From NCBI GenBank assembly GCA_033344775.1, contig JAWPMT010000007.1, forward strand, positions 434,001 through 498,000: a stretch of 64,000 nt of DNA. Reading direction: 5' to 3'. Positions 23,446-33,400 of the stretch are shown here, in pieces. The translations under genes were made by a program, and so were the position numbers. The notes beneath the pieces are model-generated. The model was not told the DNA's origin and made no database searches. It saw only the letters and a program-made list of their open reading frames with translations. This DNA comes from Cytophagales bacterium. Lineage in GTDB: Bacteria; Bacteroidota; Bacteroidia; Cytophagales; Cyclobacteriaceae. How positions within the stretch are numbered: position 1 is the first letter of the stretch; each line of letters starts with the position of its first letter.

Positions 23446-24167
23446 AGGAATCGCAGGAACATATCGACCTACTCATTGAAAACTACTTGTTAGGGAACCT
23501 CTCTGCGGAAGAAGAAAGAGACTTTTTGGCGCAGGTCAAAAATGATCCCGAACTTCAAGAAAGACTACAACATCACCAGCGGATACAGCAAGTGGTGGAT
23601 GAAGACCCTATGATCACCGCTTTTGAAAAAGTGGTAGGTGAAGTCATGAGGGACAATCGTCAACCTTCATTTACAGTCTACTGGCGAATAGCGGCTTTTG
23701 TTGTCATTGCGGTTGGTTTATCAGTATTCGCCATTAACTATTTCACTTCCCCAGACTTATCCCCACAGCAATTAGCTCAAGCATATTTTGAGCCCCTGTC
23801 AGATGCCATGACATCCAGAGATGAAGGAGATAGCCTTGCTTCCAGGGCAATGACCTATTACAATCAAGGTAATTTTAAAGCCGCTATACCCATCCTGGAA
23901 CAATTGGTGGTAGCTAAAGAACCCTTTGCCGAACTGTATTTAGCAGTGGCTTACATGGGAGTGGAAGACTATGCGGCAGCACGAACGATCTGGGGAAAGT
24001 TGTCTGCTGAAGATCCGGTTTATCCCAATACCATTCTTTGGTTCGCCGCATTGACTGACCTGGCGCTGGATGATATTGATAATGCCCGAATAAAGATCAA
24101 GACACTAGCTGAAGGCAATTCCTCCTTTAAAAAAGAAGCATCCGCACTACTGGAGCAACTGGATTAA
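23442..24167 (+). CDS. Membrane-anchored TPR protein, probable anti-sigma factor
   Basis: Cytoplasmic N-terminal part (1-80) begins EHIDLLIENYLLGNLSAEEE, the pattern of Bacteroidota anti-sigma domains that bind ECF factors. One transmembrane helix (about 82-103, WRIAAFVVIAVGLSVFAI) follows. The periplasmic part has TPR-like repeats (SRAMTYYNQGNFKAAIPILEQ-type, then ELYLAVAYMGVEDYAAA). This predicts a sensor that reads an envelope partner through TPRs and controls the sigma factor. The GTG start overlaps the sigma gene by four bases. A terminator follows at 24171-24195, so the pair forms its own transcript. Confidence 0.85.
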   Translation: MKESQEHIDLLIENYLLGNLSAEEERDFLAQVKNDPELQERLQHHQRIQQVVDEDPMITAFEKVVGEVMRDNRQPSFTVYWRIAAFVVIAVGLSVFAINYFTSPDLSPQQLAQAYFEPLSDAMTSRDEGDSLASRAMTYYNQGNFKAAIPILEQLVVAKEPFAELYLAVAYMGVEDYAAARTIWGKLSAEDPVYPNTILWFAALTDLALDDIDNARIKIKTLAEGNSSFKKEASALLEQLD

Positions 24168-24170
24168 CTG

Positions 24171-24195
24171 AATGCCTCAACTGAGTGCATTTTTT
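24171..24195 (+). terminator. Terminator after the sigma/anti-sigma operon
   Basis: AATGC (24171-24175) pairs with GCATT across an inner CTC/GAG stem with one bulge, followed by a run of T to 24195. It separates the regulatory pair from the fibre-like genes that start at 24305. Confidence 0.6.
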
Positions 24196-24261
24196 CTACT
24201 TAATCCTATTTGAAGTTGACACGCATTTAGATGTCTTGATAAAAGAATTGAATTTTTTTGG

Positions 24262-24269
24262 AACGTTTG
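24262..24269 (+). promoter_or_regulatory. Possible promoter for the fibre/RHS cassette
   Basis: AACGTTTG differs from TAnnTTTG at one base. A TTG lies 23 bases upstream (24236-24238), within the -33/-7 spacing known for the phylum. It would give a leader of about 30 bases before the ATG at 24305. The single mismatch keeps this tentative. Confidence 0.3.
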
Positions 24270-24304
24270 CCTAATCAAAACAACAGACTACAAAATAATT
24301 CAAA

Positions 24305-25435
24305 ATGAAAAGAACAATAGGAGTCAGAACAATCGCGTTTTTGTGTTTTGTGTACTTCCTTGATTTGAATGTACACGGTCAAGACACACATACGGGCAGT
24401 GCAACCATAGGGAGGGATGATACGCATTCATCCGCTTTGAATCTCAGAAATGCCAATGGGTTTTGGCATTTTTCCGGCCCCAGATCCTTTGAGAACGGAA
24501 ATAACCTAAGTATCATGTACAACAATGGTACCGGATATGTGAGAAAATGGTCGTTGCTGGAAAATGGAAACCTGGGCATCGGAGGGATCACCGATCCACA
24601 ATCAAAACTTGAAGTAAGGGGAGATTTCAGAACTTCCTTCTCTAGTAGTAGATACTTACAGTTGAACACATCTACTGATGGGAATGCTTATCTCAATTAT
24701 GCGGGTGGGAATTCAACCTCCAGAATAGGCTTTCAAATAGATGGAGCCAGTAAGTTCTCTATATTAAATAATGGATTTGTAGGAATCGGCACAACGAACC
24801 CAGTGGAAGAACTGACCATACATCACAACGACCCTACTGTAGCCCTTAGCAGAAATGATGTGAATTCTATTGGTAGGTTGTCAACTGCTCCAAACATCAT
24901 TGGCATCAGTGAGAACCTGACTGTCGATTACAGTATTGGTTTTCTATTGGATGATCCAAACAATCCCGGATGGTCCGTGAAATTAGATGCGGGTACTGCA
25001 AGTCACAATGATTCTTTTGAAGTTTGGCGATTCCCTTCAGGGAGTTCCCCTCAACAGTTTTCAGATGATGTGGTCAAATTCAAAATTGATCGTGATGGCA
25101 ATGTAGGAATAGGAACTACAACCCCCACGGAAAAACTTTCTGTCAATGGCACCATTCGCTCCAAAGAAATCATCTGCGAGGTAGCTCCCTGGCCGGATTA
25201 TGTATTCGAACCTGAATACCAGCTTCAACCCCTTTCAGAACTCAAAACATACATCGAAGAAGAAGGCCACTTACCCGGTATTCCATCTGCGCAAGAAGTG
25301 GAAGCAAATGGGGTAACACTAGCCAAAATGAACGCCTTGCTTTTGGAGAAAATCGAGGAATTGACCTTACATGTCATTCAGCTTCAGGAACAGAATCAAC
25401 GACAAGACGAACTCTTACAAAAACTAAATCAATAG
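24305..25435 (+). CDS. Secreted fibre-like repeat protein A
   Basis: Signal peptide (RTIAFLCFVYFLDLNVHGQ) followed by repeats of about 20 residues with the pattern VGIGT..P..KL.V.G (LGIGGITDPQSKLEVRGDF, VGIGTTNPVEELTI, VGIGTTTPTEKLSVNGTI). These resemble the stacked beta repeats of phage tail fibres. The C-terminus (LSVNGTIRSKEIICE to an EEL-rich helix) is a conserved Bacteroidota end block that may form a trimeric coiled coil. It is followed within four bases by a paralogue. The role, such as display on the surface near the RHS proteins, is inferred from context. Confidence 0.8.
   Translation: MKRTIGVRTIAFLCFVYFLDLNVHGQDTHTGSATIGRDDTHSSALNLRNANGFWHFSGPRSFENGNNLSIMYNNGTGYVRKWSLLENGNLGIGGITDPQSKLEVRGDFRTSFSSSRYLQLNTSTDGNAYLNYAGGNSTSRIGFQIDGASKFSILNNGFVGIGTTNPVEELTIHHNDPTVALSRNDVNSIGRLSTAPNIIGISENLTVDYSIGFLLDDPNNPGWSVKLDAGTASHNDSFEVWRFPSGSSPQQFSDDVVKFKIDRDGNVGIGTTTPTEKLSVNGTIRSKEIICEVAPWPDYVFEPEYQLQPLSELKTYIEEEGHLPGIPSAQEVEANGVTLAKMNALLLEKIEELTLHVIQLQEQNQRQDELLQKLNQ
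25135..25250 (+). repeat. DNA repeat shared with 26518-26633
   Basis: The region encoding LSVNGTIRSKEIICEVAPWP to about EEGHLP is nearly identical to the same region of the next gene. Differences are mostly at third codon positions. It marks a tandem duplication followed by divergence of the upstream parts, or recombination that homogenises the ends. Confidence 0.7.
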
Positions 25436-25438
25436 AAA

Positions 25439-26860
25439 ATGAAAAGATACTGGATGATTGGCCTGCTCATCATGATCATGAGTAGTGTCCAAGGACAAGA
25501 CATTGTATATGGTAATTACAGCGGTGCTTTTAGCCATAGAGCTAGCACCCCTGATGGATATATTGATTTTGGCCCCAGAGATGCTAACTGGGCCCATATT
25601 TTCACAGATCGATCAAAGTTTTTATTTAATCAGCCGGTTTATTCAAGCTTAGGTGTATTCAGTTCATTAGGCAACAATAACCTGCAGTTACAAACGGACG
25701 GATCTACTAAGATGACTATTCTAGAGAGTAATGGTTATGTAGGACTTGGAACCTCGACACCCTCTCAAAGACTTGAAGTCAGAGGTCATGCCTTGATCAG
25801 CCACAACTTATTGCTGGAAGGTACTGATCTAAGATTAGGGTTGAATAATGCCCGAGACGCAGGATCAAAGACACTTCAAAGGGCCATGGTGCACAACACC
25901 TCAGACCGACTATTTCTAAACTACGATGGCGATTTCGAAGGAGGTATTGTAGTCCAGGGACCAAAAACCATTATTGATGGCGCAGTAGGCGTAGGGACTT
26001 CCACCCCTCAAGGTAAAATGGAAATCAGGGGAACCACGACTCTCGGGCAGAAATACACACCGGAAAATGCCTTCTTAAATATTTCAAGTGGTTCGATCGG
26101 ATTGCTCATTGACAGCAATGAGATTTATGGGAACGATGCTTTGTTTCTGGGTTCATCCTATTCGAAAGATATTGTTTTCCGAAATGTCGATGGTAATGGA
26201 TTCCAAGACCTTGTTTGGATCAAACCTAGTGGAAACTTTGGGGTGGGTACATCCAATCCTCAGGCCAAAGTAGAGATTGATTACAACCTAGGGGCGTCTC
26301 CTTCAAGCTCGACTGGATTGATTGTAAGAAATCGCGCCCAGGGTAATGGAGGGCAAGCGGAAATTAAATTGATTCCTGCAGTAGCTGAAAACCACTGGAG
26401 TATTTCCGCAAACGATGAAAGCAACTTGTTTCGCCTTTACTCAGGATCAATCGCCAGGTTTACAATTGATGGAACTTCCGGAAATGTCGGAATAGGCACT
26501 GCTGACCCAACCCAAAAGCTCTCGGTTAATGGCACCATCCGCTCTAAAGAGATCATCTGCGAAGTAGCTCCGTGGCCGGATTATGTGTTCGAAGAAGGAT
26601 ATGACCTGAAGTCGCTTTCTGAGATCGAAACATTTATCAAAGAAGAAGGTCATCTCCCAAATATTCCTTCTGCAGAAGAAGTACAAACGGAGGGAGTAGC
26701 ACTGGCTGAAATGAATGCTTTGTTGCTCGAAAAGATCGAGGAATTGACTTTGCATGTCATTCAGCTCAATGCTGATAAACAAGACTTGAACAAAGAGCTG
26801 AAACAGATGCAAGACAACTACTCAGACCTTTCAACAAGGATTCAAGCACTGGAAGAATGA
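25439..26860 (+). CDS. Secreted fibre-like repeat protein B (paralogue)
   Basis: Signal peptide (KRYWMIGLLIMIMSSVQGQ). It has four copies of the G(L/V/I)GT..P..(K/R)(L/V)E module (VGLGTSTPSQRLEVRGH, VGVGTSTPQGKMEIRGT, FGVGTSNPQAKVEIDYN, VGIGTADPTQKLSVNGT). It ends with the same C-terminal block as protein A, extended by a heptad-rich helix (LNADKQDLNKELKQMQDNY). The gene starts three bases after the previous stop. The divergent mid-sections and conserved end suggest trimeric fibres with variable shafts. No phage genes are nearby, so this is a cellular rather than prophage protein. Confidence 0.8.
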   Translation: MKRYWMIGLLIMIMSSVQGQDIVYGNYSGAFSHRASTPDGYIDFGPRDANWAHIFTDRSKFLFNQPVYSSLGVFSSLGNNNLQLQTDGSTKMTILESNGYVGLGTSTPSQRLEVRGHALISHNLLLEGTDLRLGLNNARDAGSKTLQRAMVHNTSDRLFLNYDGDFEGGIVVQGPKTIIDGAVGVGTSTPQGKMEIRGTTTLGQKYTPENAFLNISSGSIGLLIDSNEIYGNDALFLGSSYSKDIVFRNVDGNGFQDLVWIKPSGNFGVGTSNPQAKVEIDYNLGASPSSSTGLIVRNRAQGNGGQAEIKLIPAVAENHWSISANDESNLFRLYSGSIARFTIDGTSGNVGIGTADPTQKLSVNGTIRSKEIICEVAPWPDYVFEEGYDLKSLSEIETFIKEEGHLPNIPSAEEVQTEGVALAEMNALLLEKIEELTLHVIQLNADKQDLNKELKQMQDNYSDLSTRIQALEE

Positions 26861-26937
26861 AAGAATTCCAGCTTGCTGTCTACAGGATCGTAGGTCTCAG
26901 AAATCTAACATGATATAAAAATAACTTCAAGAGTCAT

Positions 26938-29900
26938 ATGAATTTATTCAAATACGGACTTAAAATAGGCTTGCTCATCTGGGCGGTTCAGTCATACGCA
27001 CAGGAGAGTTTGAAGCCATCGGGTGATGTGGTGCCCCCCTCACCCACGGTGGCCGCCCTCAATCAATACGTTGATGTGCCGGTCAGTCATTACACAGGTG
27101 TTCCTGAAATAGGAGTACCGATATTCACCATTCCAATGCAACAGTTTTCGGTGCCCATTTCCCTGAGTTACCACGCTTCAGGACTAAAGGTGGCCGATCA
27201 TGCTTCCTGGGTTGGAGCAGGATGGAGTCTCAACGCCGGAGGAAGTGTCAGTCGGGTGATACGGGGCCTCCCGGATGAGTATGCTTTGGGCGAGGAAAGA
27301 GGCTTTTTTCACAACGCTCAGTACTTTAATTCAGAAGGGAATTTTTTGTACAATGTACTGAATTGCGAAACCAGTGCTGTTGAGGGAAATACCCCTGGTA
27401 TTGTAGAAGATATTGCTTCCGGTAAGAAAGATTTGGAACCAGATGTTTTCTATCTGTCAGCGCCGGGTTTGTCCGCCAAGTTTGTATTCAACCAGGACCG
27501 TGAGCCCGTTCTTCTCAGTGCAAGTGATCTTGATATCGGACATCCTTTTACGGCCGCGGCCAACGGACAGGCCAACTACCCTGTTGTAGGGGACTTCTCA
27601 TGGACCATAACTGCGCCAAATGGACTGGTTTATGAGTTTACTGCTGCTGAATATACCTCTACCCTTACGAAATGCCAGCCGAATGGTACTGAGGAAGTCG
27701 GTGTGGTGGAGCGACAGAACGCGTGGTATCTGACAAAGATGAGCTACGGGTCAGAATACGTAAATTTTAGTTACGAGAATGAGACGCAGGTGTATGAATC
27801 ACTTTACTCGCAATCTGAGCAATTTCAGATCTACAGCTTTTCGACGATACGTTCAAATAACTATTCACCACAAAATAGTTTCTGTACCACTGAAAGTACG
27901 GTGAAGGCAAAAAGATTGGCAAGCATCGAATCTTCCAATGGATATTTGATTGAATTTGGGGTAGACACATTGGACCGTAATGATTTGAATGGGAGCAAAG
28001 CCCTTGAAACCATCACCATTAAAAAGAACGGGGAGAAGATTGGACGTTACGAGCTCAATCACAGCTATTTTGCCCAGCAGAAGTTGAAATTGGATGGTAT
28101 TGATCAGGTTGCCCTTGATAGTTCCGGCAACAAAATACACCTCAAGCAGTTTGAATATTTCTCACCGGTTCAGGTACCTTCTCTGAATTCTACGGCACAG
28201 GATTTTTACGGGTATTTCAACGGAAAAATTTCGAATCAAAACCTCGTGCCTGATTGGAGAGACGAAGCTTATCACTTCAATCCAAACGGCGCAGACCGAT
28301 CCATTGACTTAGAAAAGACGAAAGTTGGTACTTTAAGCAAGATCATACATCCGACAGGAGGCTATACAAGTTTCGATTACGAGCTACACGATGTAGCACA
28401 TCCGAATTTTAGAGAGACACAGACTTTGCAACTTTATGTTTCGGAAGGAAGCGAAGAGAATCCTCAAACGGGGATTTCTGAGAACTTCATTGTCCAAAAC
28501 GAAGCTTCTCTTTCCCTACTTATGTCTTCAGAAGAACCGGATGTGGAAGGAAAGAATTCTGGGTTTTATGTAGAGAAGTTGATCAACAATGATTGGGTCA
28601 TTCAAACCCTTGAAAAAGCTGAAAGTACGCTTCCTGTTCCACTACTAGGTATTGATCTTTCAGCAACCAACCGTTTTTTGTTGCCTGCAGGAACTTATCG
28701 CATCAGGGCGGTTTCCTACGGATTTCCTGTTGATTTAAAGGTGGTAGTGGATGAATACCGGGCGATGGATTTTGCCCAAATTGGTGGACTAAGAGTACGA
28801 GAGATCACCAGCTATGACCCCATATCCGATCAGTATCTGCATGATATGTATGAATATACCATCGGTGATACTACACGGAAGAAATCCAGTGGTGTCGTAT
28901 TTACCTTGCCTCATTTCGGTGCTTACCTGAGCGAGCATTTCAGGTTGGATTTGACTGATTATTTTGATGAAAATCCTCCTGATCTTGGGGATGGGTCGGG
29001 TTCAGGTGGTATTCAGCCTTACGTAGGAGATGATACGCTTAGCATTACTTCAGTTATATGGATCAAGGGAGATAACAATAGTTGGTCCTATGAAATTGAT
29101 ACAAGAGATGTTACCAGGGAGGATTTTCCACCCCTTGACCAAGACAATCCTTTCGATTACAACTTTCATTGGGGGAATGCCGACCTGGCGGATCCTTGTG
29201 AGATCAATGCCATGTCGCTTTACATCAACATCAATTCCTCTCCGGCGATTCCTATAGCGACGATGAGTGGTGGCCATGTCGGGTATACGAAGGTGAAGCA
29301 CTATAAAATCAGAAATGAAGACAAGGACAGTGGGTTATTCAATCCAGCGCCACCTGATTGGACCAAAAATGCGGCCATTGGAAATGACAAGAAGATGAAT
29401 GGCATGGTCGAGTACGGTTTCGTCAACGAGATGCCAGTCCAGCCAGAGGAGGAGCCGTTTGTACCTGCCCTGGACTTGACTTTTAAGAATGGGAAAACCG
29501 ATTCTGTTAAAACTTTTGAATTGGTAGGAGGAGAATTGCTTCTGAAGCGATTACAAGTCAATCATTATCAGGACGCGCCGATCGATAGAGATCTTTTTAT
29601 CACTGCGCTCAAGACCCTAAAAGTGGTACATCGAGATTGTAGTGATTGTGCGGAGACGGATTATAAGTCTAATTATTATTACTACAATACCAATTGGAAT
29701 TATCTGGACCGGACAACTAGTTTTATATACGAAGATGATGGTACAATCTCCTCAGAGGTTCAGTACCAATACGATTCGGATGATCATCATTTCCAAACCG
29801 GAACAGAAACAACCAATAGTGAAGGAGAAGTGATCTCATCTTCTATGATACGTCTTGCTGACCGGCCTGCACTCATCCAGCAGCAAGTAACCAAGGTAGA

Positions 29901-30477
29901 TGGCGAGCAAGTTTCTGGAGAGCGATTGACGTATCAGGGTAACCGCCCTCTATCCTACGCTGCCTGGAATCGTGATCCATCAGAGGTGCCTGCTGAAGTG
30001 GTTACTCTTGACCCACATTACCCGGTTGAACTTACCAATTCCTATGATGGAGATTATCTTATCACTGAAATCAGATCGTTTCCAAGTAATACCGCCAATG
30101 ATTCTGAGGAGATACGGAACACCTTTTTATGGGGCTACAATGGTCTCGATCTGGTGGCGTCTCTGGTCAATGTTTCCGAGACCGAACTATCAGAACACTT
30201 GTCGGCGCTAGGGGTAAACCGTGGATGGTTCAAGGATCTGAATAATCGAGGTAATTATTTGACTAAACTTCTTGCCTTGCAGGCTCGATTAACGCAGCAT
30301 CAGCAGTTGAAGATCTTCATTCATGAGCAGCCTTTCGGTCCTACCACCGTAATCGACGAAACGGGCTACCGGACACATTTCGAATATGATGCGTTTGGTC
30401 GCTTATTTACTGTCCGCGATCAGGATCAGAATGTCCTGAAGATCCACAAGTACAAATACATCAATCAAAACTTCTAA
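26938..30477 (+). CDS. RHS-repeat protein, N-terminal partner of the DUF6443 protein
   Basis: An exported 1179-aa protein. The signal peptide (LFKYGLKIGLLIWAVQSYAQ) is followed by a start typical of secreted Bacteroidota RHS proteins (VDVPVSHYTGVPEIGVPIFTI, ISLSYHASGLKVADHASWVG, GWSLNAGGSVSRVIRG). Long beta-rich RHS sequence fills the middle. The end (DETGYRTHFEYDAFGRLFTV to HKYKY) is a final YD repeat with no core domain and no toxin tip. The next gene, 11 bases downstream, begins with Ig-like domains and carries the RHS core and tip. The pair resembles the TcB/TcC division of a toxin cage over two chains; this is an inference. Confidence 0.85.
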   Translation: MNLFKYGLKIGLLIWAVQSYAQESLKPSGDVVPPSPTVAALNQYVDVPVSHYTGVPEIGVPIFTIPMQQFSVPISLSYHASGLKVADHASWVGAGWSLNAGGSVSRVIRGLPDEYALGEERGFFHNAQYFNSEGNFLYNVLNCETSAVEGNTPGIVEDIASGKKDLEPDVFYLSAPGLSAKFVFNQDREPVLLSASDLDIGHPFTAAANGQANYPVVGDFSWTITAPNGLVYEFTAAEYTSTLTKCQPNGTEEVGVVERQNAWYLTKMSYGSEYVNFSYENETQVYESLYSQSEQFQIYSFSTIRSNNYSPQNSFCTTESTVKAKRLASIESSNGYLIEFGVDTLDRNDLNGSKALETITIKKNGEKIGRYELNHSYFAQQKLKLDGIDQVALDSSGNKIHLKQFEYFSPVQVPSLNSTAQDFYGYFNGKISNQNLVPDWRDEAYHFNPNGADRSIDLEKTKVGTLSKIIHPTGGYTSFDYELHDVAHPNFRETQTLQLYVSEGSEENPQTGISENFIVQNEASLSLLMSSEEPDVEGKNSGFYVEKLINNDWVIQTLEKAESTLPVPLLGIDLSATNRFLLPAGTYRIRAVSYGFPVDLKVVVDEYRAMDFAQIGGLRVREITSYDPISDQYLHDMYEYTIGDTTRKKSSGVVFTLPHFGAYLSEHFRLDLTDYFDENPPDLGDGSGSGGIQPYVGDDTLSITSVIWIKGDNNSWSYEIDTRDVTREDFPPLDQDNPFDYNFHWGNADLADPCEINAMSLYININSSPAIPIATMSGGHVGYTKVKHYKIRNEDKDSGLFNPAPPDWTKNAAIGNDKKMNGMVEYGFVNEMPVQPEEEPFVPALDLTFKNGKTDSVKTFELVGGELLLKRLQVNHYQDAPIDRDLFITALKTLKVVHRDCSDCAETDYKSNYYYYNTNWNYLDRTTSFIYEDDGTISSEVQYQYDSDDHHFQTGTETTNSEGEVISSSMIRLADRPALIQQQVTKVDGEQVSGERLTYQGNRPLSYAAWNRDPSEVPAEVVTLDPHYPVELTNSYDGDYLITEIRSFPSNTANDSEEIRNTFLWGYNGLDLVASLVNVSETELSEHLSALGVNRGWFKDLNNRGNYLTKLLALQARLTQHQQLKIFIHEQPFGPTTVIDETGYRTHFEYDAFGRLFTVRDQDQNVLKIHKYKYINQNF

Positions 30478-30488
30478 TCGCTAAAAAT

Positions 30489-33400
30489 ATGAATATGAAA
30501 TACCTATTGACAGGCATATTATGGGCGATCGTTTGGTTTGCCCAGGCCCAGGATGGGCAAATTACGGGCCCACAAGTCATCTGTCCCGGTGAACAGCAAG
30601 ATGTCCTCTATCAGGCTGAATCAAGTAATGGTGGCCTCTCCGCAGGGAGTCATCAGTGGTACCTGGATGGTGTCCGATTATTCGGTATCACTCCTCAAGT
30701 GTACGTAGACTTTCCATCTGATAAAAGTCAATTCACACTTGAAGTGCAAGGTGCAGTGAATGCCACAATGATCATCAATCGATTTTCTGCGGGTTCAATT
30801 GTGTCTTCAAAATCGGAGGTATGCAGTGGTGAAGCAATTCAGCTCACGGCTTCCGATGTGAACGGTCCGGATGGGCTATGGATGAAAAGTGTGAACGGAG
30901 GCTCATGGACCCAACTGGTTCAAACACCTCTTCCGACTTTCGTATCTACCATCAGTAGTGGGCCGATCACCCAAACCACTAAATTCAGGGTGCAAAGCGG
31001 CGGGAGTTGCGGTACACTCTATTCCAATGAAATCACAGTACAAATTGCTGATCCAGTGTCCCCAGGGCAGATCAGCGGTGATCAGATCATATGTCCAGGT
31101 GATCAGCCTCAGCCTTTGGGGAGTAATGGAGCGGCGCAAGGAGGAACCGGAAGTGTGTCTTACGAATGGAAATATCGTGAAGGGAATACAGGGACCTGGC
31201 TCAGTACATCACATGGTGGCTTGACCTATGCACCGGATGAATTGACCACTCTGACCCAATTCCGACGATACGCGATAGACGATTGCGGTAGTGTAGGGTC
31301 TAACATTGTCACGATCCAAATGAAAGATACGCCCTTGAACCCCGGGCAGGTCGATGGATCAAAAACCATTGAGGAAGGTCAATACGCTGGCGAACTGGGA
31401 AATGTGAGTGCCCCATCGGGTGGTGATGGAACATTGAATTATTCCTGGGTTCGAAAAATTGAGAATGGAAAATGGGAGGTTATTCCAGATGCCAGCGATT
31501 TAAGTTTTACACCTACAGGAAGAATCAAAGAGACCACTCAATTCAGACGAGTCGTGACAGACGATTGTAAAAGCGATTCGACGGCCATTGTGACCATAAC
31601 TGTGCCCTTGAAGGATCAGGAGATCAATTATGTGGCAACATACAGTGCCAGAGAAGAGGACAAGGATTTTGATGATATCTATTATGGAGATAAGTCCTAT
31701 AAAGATCTTGCCTATCAATACATGGATGGGCTGGGTCGTTCAGTCCAGCAAGTGGCCTGGCAGGCTTCTCCTTCTGGCTTGGATGTGGTACAGCCTATGG
31801 AATACAATGGACTGGGGCAGAACCTCAAAAGTTTCCTGCCCTTTACGAATGGAACAACGGCCTGCTACCAACCAGACGCCATTGAAGATGGGACCTATGA
31901 AAATAGTCCGCAACATCAATTCTATCGGCAAACACCTGGCATCGCACATAGTACCTTTCCTTTCGGGATCACGGAAGTGGAGAAGAGCCCCCTGGCCCGA
32001 CCCCTGAAACAAGGTGCACCGGGAGAAGCCTGGCAACCAGATGCGCATCCAGTGACCATGAAATATGAAGTGAACGGTCCTGAAGAAGTATATCACTGGT
32101 TCAGTGAAGACTTTGTAGAATTGCTGGGTACATATTATGAGGCCGGAGAGCTGACTAAGGTAACGGTAGCTGATGAAGATGGAAACCAATCCATTACTTA
32201 CACGAATAAGAGTGGAGAAATGGTACTGAAAAGGAATCAGGTGGATGTGGATGCCTGGGCGGATACCTATTATGTCTACGACATCTATGGTGATTTGAGG
32301 GTGGTCGTTCCACCGGAAGGCGTCAAACAATTGGAAGAAGGTGCGGGCGATGGTACCATTGGAGACTACACGGTCTTGACAGAAGATTACACATTGCAAT
32401 CCGGAGATGCAAACAAGAAGTTTTATTTCCTGGAGGGCGTCCGAGTCACCGTACCTTCAGGCTTTGCAGGCATGCCGATCATCAAGTCATTGGCAGGCAG
32501 TGTAGTAATCACTCCAGATTTACTGGATCTCTGGGCTTTTCAATACGAATATGACGGCAGGCATCGGGTGATCAAGAAAAAGGTGCCAGGTGCAGACCAT
32601 ATGTTGATGGTTTATGATCGGTGGGATCGGTTATTGCTTTCGCAAGATGGTAATCAACGAGCCAATAACCAGTGGTTATTTACCAAGTACGATGAGCTAA
32701 ACCGCCCTGTGATCACGGGTCTTACGACACTTACGGGTACCTTGGAGTCCATTCGCTCCGATGCCCGTGGGAGTAATCGTTTTGAGACGGCAGGAAGTGC
32801 GTTACATAGCTACACCAATCAAACCTATCCTGTCCAGGTGGATCAAGTACATTCGGTAACCTATTACGATACAACGCCGACCGGTATTCCTGCGGTGTTG
32901 GCCTTTTCTTATCCTGTTGGAGAATGGGGTGCTGTAACCCGAGCAGCTTCTACCAAAGGGTTAGTTTCTGCTACGAAAACCAATGTTTTGGGTACAAACC
33001 AGTTTCTATGGTCAGTTACCTATTTTGATGAAGAAAAGCGACCTCTCCAGATTGCTACACAGAACTTGGACGGAGGAACGGAGACGATTTATAACCAATA
33101 CGATTTTATTGGTCAAGTGCTGAAATCGCGTCGTATCCATGATGATTTGGAGCAGCATATCATCAATGAGTCCTTCGTGTATGATCATTCAGGCAGAGTC
33201 TTAGAACATTGGCATCAACTCGATGATCAGGATTCGGTTTTGTTGAAAGCCCATACCTACAATGAGATCAGTCAGGTAACGGAGAAAAATCTCCATAGCA
33301 CCCTTGCTGATCCTGTGTTTGAGCAGTCGTTGGATTACCAATACAACATCCGTGGCTGGTTGAAGTCCATCAATGATCCGGAGCTGAATGCTGATCCAAC

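Noticed and set aside
24305-26860. Prophage tail-fibre module
   Set aside because: The repeats resemble fibres, but signal peptides are present and no capsid, terminase, integrase or lysis genes occur nearby.
31740-32399. 219-codon minus-strand open frame inside the RHS gene
   Set aside because: It lies wholly within the DUF6443/RHS coding region, whose plus-strand family motifs are clear.
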